From an uncultured Lachnospiraceae bacterium (GTDB lineage Bacteria > Bacillota > Clostridia > Lachnospirales > Lachnospiraceae): DNA of 64,000 nt. The first letter of the stretch is position 1, and every line of letters begins with the position of its first letter. The DNA is taken from contig CAJUJY010000005.1 of the NCBI GenBank assembly GCA_910586555.1, positions 1 through 64,000 of the forward strand. Reading direction: 5' to 3'. The translations under genes were made by a program, and so were the position numbers. Below are positions 61,225 to 64,000 of this stretch, one piece after another. The notes beneath the pieces were generated by a model, which ran no database searches, was not told the origin of the DNA, and was given only the letters and a program-made list of their open reading frames with translations.

Positions 61225-62622
61225 ATGGCAAAAAAAGAAGCTTTTAACCCATATCTGCCATCATGGGAATATATACCAGATGGTGAGCCGTATGTTTTTA
61301 ACGGCAGGGTTTATATATTTGGTTCACATGACCAGTTTAATGGATATGTGTTTTGCATGGATGATTATGTTTGCTGGTCTGCTCCTGTAAATGAATTATG
61401 GAACTGGCGTTATGAAGGGGTAATATATAAAAAAACAGATGACCCGTTAAATAAAAATGGTACTATGTGTTTGTATGCGCCTGATGTTACGGTGGGTGCA
61501 GATGGCAGGTATTATTTATATTATGTATTAGATAAGCTTAAGATTGTTTCAGTAGCAGTATGTGATGAGCCGGCTGGGCAGTATAGTTTCTATGGATATG
61601 TACATTACCCAGATGGTACATTACTAGGTGAAGGAGAAAAAGACCAGCCGCAATTTGACCCTGGTGTACTTACAGAGGGTGAAACTACATATCTTTACTC
61701 TGGTTTTTGTGGAAAGGGTGATAAATCCAGAAGTGGTGCAATGGTAACTATTTTAAGAAAAGACATGCTTACAGTTACAAAAGCGCCATCTGTTATTGTA
61801 CCAGGCTGTGAGTATAGTAAAGGCACTGGATTTGAAGGACATGCATTTTTTGAAGCACCATCAATAAGAAAAGTTGGTAGTAAGTATTATTTTATATATT
61901 CTTCAGAAGTAATGCATGAGTTATGTTATGCAGTTAGTGAAAGTCCTGTATCAGGTTTTAGTTATGCAGGTGTCCTGGTTAGTAATTGTGATTTGAATAT
62001 TAGTTCATATAAACCTGAAGATAAGATTATGGCATATGGAGGCAATAATCATGGAAGTATCTGCCAGATTAATAATGAATGGTATATTTTTTACCACCGC
62101 CATACAAATGGTACATGGTACAGCAGGCAGGGCTGTGCTGAACATCTGGAATTTAAAGACGGAATGTTTGGACAGGCAGAGCTTACATCATGTGGTTTAA
62201 ATAACGGTCCATTGGACGGCAGGGGAGTACATCCGGCATATATTGCATGTCATCTGTATACAGACAAGCCATCAATGTATACGGGAGAGGGTGCTTTTCC
62301 TAAAATTACCCAGGATGGCAAGGACGGGGATAAAGAAACAAGTTATGTTGCAAATATACAGGATACAGCAACAATAGGATTTAAGTATTTCAAATGTAAA
62401 AATATTAAAAATATAAAAATCTGGACACGTGGTTATATTGAAGGCATATTTGAAGTACGTCTTGCATGGGATGGTGAAATACTTGCCAGGCTTCCTGTAA
62501 CATTCTCTAATATATGGGAAGAATCTGGGACTATTATTGAAATTCCAGATGGAACCTGGCCAGTATATCTGACATTCAGGGGCCAGGGTAATGGAAGCCT
62601 GAAAACATTTGAGCTATATTAA
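61225..62622 (+). CDS. GH43-family glycosidase (xylosidase/arabinofuranosidase-like)
   Basis: A 465-aa cytoplasmic enzyme (no signal). Five-bladed GH43 fold with catalytic Asp in YIPDGEPYVFNGRVYIFGSHD, pKa-modulating Asp in YAPDVTVGADGRYYLYYV, and general acid Glu in GHAFFEAPSIRKVGSKYYFIYSS. GNNHGSICQINNEWYIFYHRH follows. The C-terminal 120 residues look like a beta-sandwich accessory domain (NIKIWTRGYIEGIFEVRLAWDGE). GGAG precedes the ATG. Likely clips arabinose or xylose from imported oligosaccharides. Confidence 0.9.
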   Translation: MAKKEAFNPYLPSWEYIPDGEPYVFNGRVYIFGSHDQFNGYVFCMDDYVCWSAPVNELWNWRYEGVIYKKTDDPLNKNGTMCLYAPDVTVGADGRYYLYYVLDKLKIVSVAVCDEPAGQYSFYGYVHYPDGTLLGEGEKDQPQFDPGVLTEGETTYLYSGFCGKGDKSRSGAMVTILRKDMLTVTKAPSVIVPGCEYSKGTGFEGHAFFEAPSIRKVGSKYYFIYSSEVMHELCYAVSESPVSGFSYAGVLVSNCDLNISSYKPEDKIMAYGGNNHGSICQINNEWYIFYHRHTNGTWYSRQGCAEHLEFKDGMFGQAELTSCGLNNGPLDGRGVHPAYIACHLYTDKPSMYTGEGAFPKITQDGKDGDKETSYVANIQDTATIGFKYFKCKNIKNIKIWTRGYIEGIFEVRLAWDGEILARLPVTFSNIWEESGTIIEIPDGTWPVYLTFRGQGNGSLKTFELY

Positions 62623-62640
62623 TATATTTATGGAGATAAA

Positions 62641-62760
62641 ATGAAAGATTCAAAATTAGGAAAATGGATTTTAGTATGTATATTATTAATTCTTCTTATT
62701 GTTATGATACCATTTTCAGTTGTTATTACCATTAACAAGTGCCAATATGGTGGTTCTTGA
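62641..62760 (+). CDS. 39-aa single-pass membrane peptide
   Basis: GGAGAT precedes ATG 62641. The product MKDSKLGKWILVCILLILLI... has one long helix (residues 9-30) and a short polar tail ending CQYGGS. It sits between the GH43 gene and the chemoreceptor gene, 18 bp after the former. No homologue recognised; it could be a truncated membrane gene. Confidence 0.4.
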   Translation: MKDSKLGKWILVCILLILLIVMIPFSVVITINKCQYGGS

Positions 62761-62923
62761 TAACCCAATTATATCATGTAACTATCAAACAAAGAAACTG
62801 GCAAAGCCAGGACAGGAGCTTGGGGAGGCAGCAGGTAAATTCTATATATAAAAAACAGCAAGACTAAAGGCATTCTTTACTGGCAGCAATTTTTAGTTAA
62901 AGATTCAGGAGAAGGGTCAGGAT

Positions 62924-64000
62924 ATGGGGAAAAAATTATTTTTGGGCAGTAAAAACACTGGAAAGAAAAGGATGGGAAAAAGAAATAAAACCGGGAAAAA
63001 GGATAAAGACAGGAATAAGAATAAAAATATCCAGAAGAAACTAAAAATTTCTTCAGTTCCATTTTACAGAAGCATTTCATTACGGCTTATACTTTGCTTT
63101 TTTGTGCCAGTAGCAGGTATACTTGTTTTAGGAATTGTTTCTTATAAAAGTGCTTCTGATGCGATTATTAACAGTTATAAAAAATCTGTAAGCCAGACGG
63201 CTGATATGCAGCAGCAGTTTATTAACCTGGCTGTTACAAGTGAGATAGATGAATTTAAAAATTATTTTACAGACAGTGATTTAAAGGTTTTCTTTGGCGG
63301 ACGTATGGAAATACTGGAAGCAAATACCGTACAGAAAAAATATAACAGCAGGTTGTATAATAAGCTTGCTGTAGATACAAAAGCAGAGAGTGCATATTTT
63401 ATAGCTGACGGTGGAAGAAGCATAAAAGGAGGTACAGCATCACTGCCAGTAGAAGCCTATAGCAAGTATATATCAACAGCACAGGGAGAAAAAGTTGATA
63501 AAAATCCTAGTGACTGGTTTATATTTGGACAGGACGAAGAAGCAGACTCTGTGCTTGGAATTGATACATCTGCTTACAGTATAAGGATAGCACGTAAGTT
63601 TAGCGGAATGCCGGTTATTATGGTAATTGATATAGATATAGAATTTGTCCGTAATGCATTAAAATCAATAGATACAGGTAAAGATGGACATGTTGCCCTG
63701 GTTACAAGTGATGGCATGGAATTTTACTGTGAACCAGATTACAACACAAAAGACAAACTTATTTATGGAACCGGATTTTATGAACAGGCTGTTTCATCAG
63801 AAAACATAACAGGCAACCAGATAGTAGAATTAAATGGTAAAAGCAATTTATTTGTATATGGAAAAATGGAAACAGGAAATGTGTTAGTAGCAGCAGTTAT
63901 ACCAGCAGAACGGCTGCTTGCTGAAACATCAAATATTAAAAAGATATCTGTTATATTAACATTAGTGTGTGCATTAGTTGCACTGGTGCTTGGACTGGCA
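62924..64000 (+). CDS. methyl-accepting chemotaxis-type receptor, 5' part
   Basis: The frame is open from ATG 62924 (GGAGAAGGG upstream) to the window end, 359 codons. The first 45 residues are extraordinarily Lys/Arg-rich. A membrane helix follows (SLRLILCFFVPVAGILVLGIVSY), then an extracytoplasmic Cache-like sensor domain (about 75-340; SAYFIADGGRSIKGG, VIMVIDIDIEFVRNALKSIDTGKDGHVALVTSDGMEF, GNVLVAAVIPAERLL), and a second helix begins at the end (ISVILTLVCALVALVLGLA). HAMP and signalling domains are outside the window, so a histidine kinase or diguanylate cyclase is still possible. Placement after xylan genes suggests sugar taxis. Confidence 0.7.
   Translation, partial: MGKKLFLGSKNTGKKRMGKRNKTGKKDKDRNKNKNIQKKLKISSVPFYRSISLRLILCFFVPVAGILVLGIVSYKSASDAIINSYKKSVSQTADMQQQFINLAVTSEIDEFKNYFTDSDLKVFFGGRMEILEANTVQKKYNSRLYNKLAVDTKAESAYFIADGGRSIKGGTASLPVEAYSKYISTAQGEKVDKNPSDWFIFGQDEEADSVLGIDTSAYSIRIARKFSGMPVIMVIDIDIEFVRNALKSIDTGKDGHVALVTSDGMEFYCEPDYNTKDKLIYGTGFYEQAVSSENITGNQIVELNGKSNLFVYGKMETGNVLVAAVIPAERLLAETSNIKKISVILTLVCALVALVLGLA

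Noticed and set aside
62761..62920. Possible cyclic-di-GMP riboswitch before the chemoreceptor
   Set aside because: A GGCAAAGCC hairpin is present, but the flanking conserved positions and second stem of GEMM are not convincing.

Overview
The window looks like chromosomal DNA of a low-GC, strictly anaerobic gut-type Firmicute, most likely a Lachnospiraceae member (Clostridia). The basis is the AT-rich composition with heavy use of ATA and AGG/AGA codons, strong GGAGG ribosome binding sites, a class III (oxygen-sensitive) ribonucleotide reductase, a CIRCE-controlled Hsp20, Csp-like S8 peptidase sequence, several DUF families common in this group (DUF4846, DUF951, DUF4867) and a xylan-oligosaccharide locus. 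No rRNA or tRNA gene was recognised.

Layout. 0-3.3 kb: the possible tail of a structured RNA, then a very AT-rich GHKL sensor kinase and a LytTR response regulator. Between them lie a 20-codon ORF whose ribosome binding site sits in a hairpin loop, a short promoter-to-terminator unit and a modular hairpin repeat. 3.3-6 kb (minus strand): a PD-(D/E)XK transposase-family gene broken by a 4-bp tandem duplication, a second hairpin repeat, a DUF4846 lipoprotein/membrane protein and a frameshifted acetyltransferase. 6.3-13.2 kb: an AIM24-type protein, an HD-domain phosphohydrolase, and a four-gene module of FtsX-type permease, ATPase, OmpR-type regulator and histidine kinase. 13.2-19.4 kb: nrdD with two NrdR-box-like sites, and a 1.1-kaa secreted Big2 protein. 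19.4-26.7 kb: a CmpB-like membrane protein, then a co-directional run of asparaginase, a U32-like protein, a YbaK deacylase, a NUDIX hydrolase and a peptide-binding lipoprotein, ending with hemolysin III. 26.9-30.5 kb: small DNA-binding proteins, CIRCE-hsp20, an XRE regulator and clpX.

30.6-37.9 kb: the N-terminal (Asp) and C-terminal (His/Ser) halves of one S8 serine peptidase are separated by about 5.6 kb carrying a MoxR-DUF58-transglutaminase operon (interrupted by a third hairpin repeat) and araD. 38.3-55.3 kb: a decaying integrative/conjugative or plasmid-like element. It holds a ParM-like actin, a 3D + NlpC/P60 cell-wall hydrolase, an MT-A70 methyltransferase with a G6 frameshift, a 2257-aa ArdC-like/methylase/helicase with a TnpV-family gene overlapping it in another frame, a class D-like sortase, a RepA_N initiator, a self-regulated HTH gene, an amber-interrupted transglutaminase-like protein, small membrane proteins, and a ParB fragment fused to a deleted copy of the HTH/transglutaminase module. 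No relaxase, integrase or VirB4/VirD4 gene was found here.

55.4-64 kb: a pentose/xylo-oligosaccharide locus made of xylulokinase, an L-fucose/L-arabinose isomerase-like protein, DUF4867, GH8 exo-oligoxylanase, a DUF624 membrane protein and GH43. A methyl-accepting chemotaxis-type receptor follows and runs off the end.

Several genes are broken by single-base homopolymer indels (A6, G6, T8). Each is restored exactly by one base, so real decay, phase variation or programmed slippage must be distinguished from sequencing error by checking raw reads. The clearest unusual signals are the modular hairpin repeats with differing stems, the overlapping tnpV, the split S8 peptidase, the G-tract methyltransferase and the hairpin-controlled micro-peptide beside the GHKL/LytTR genes.
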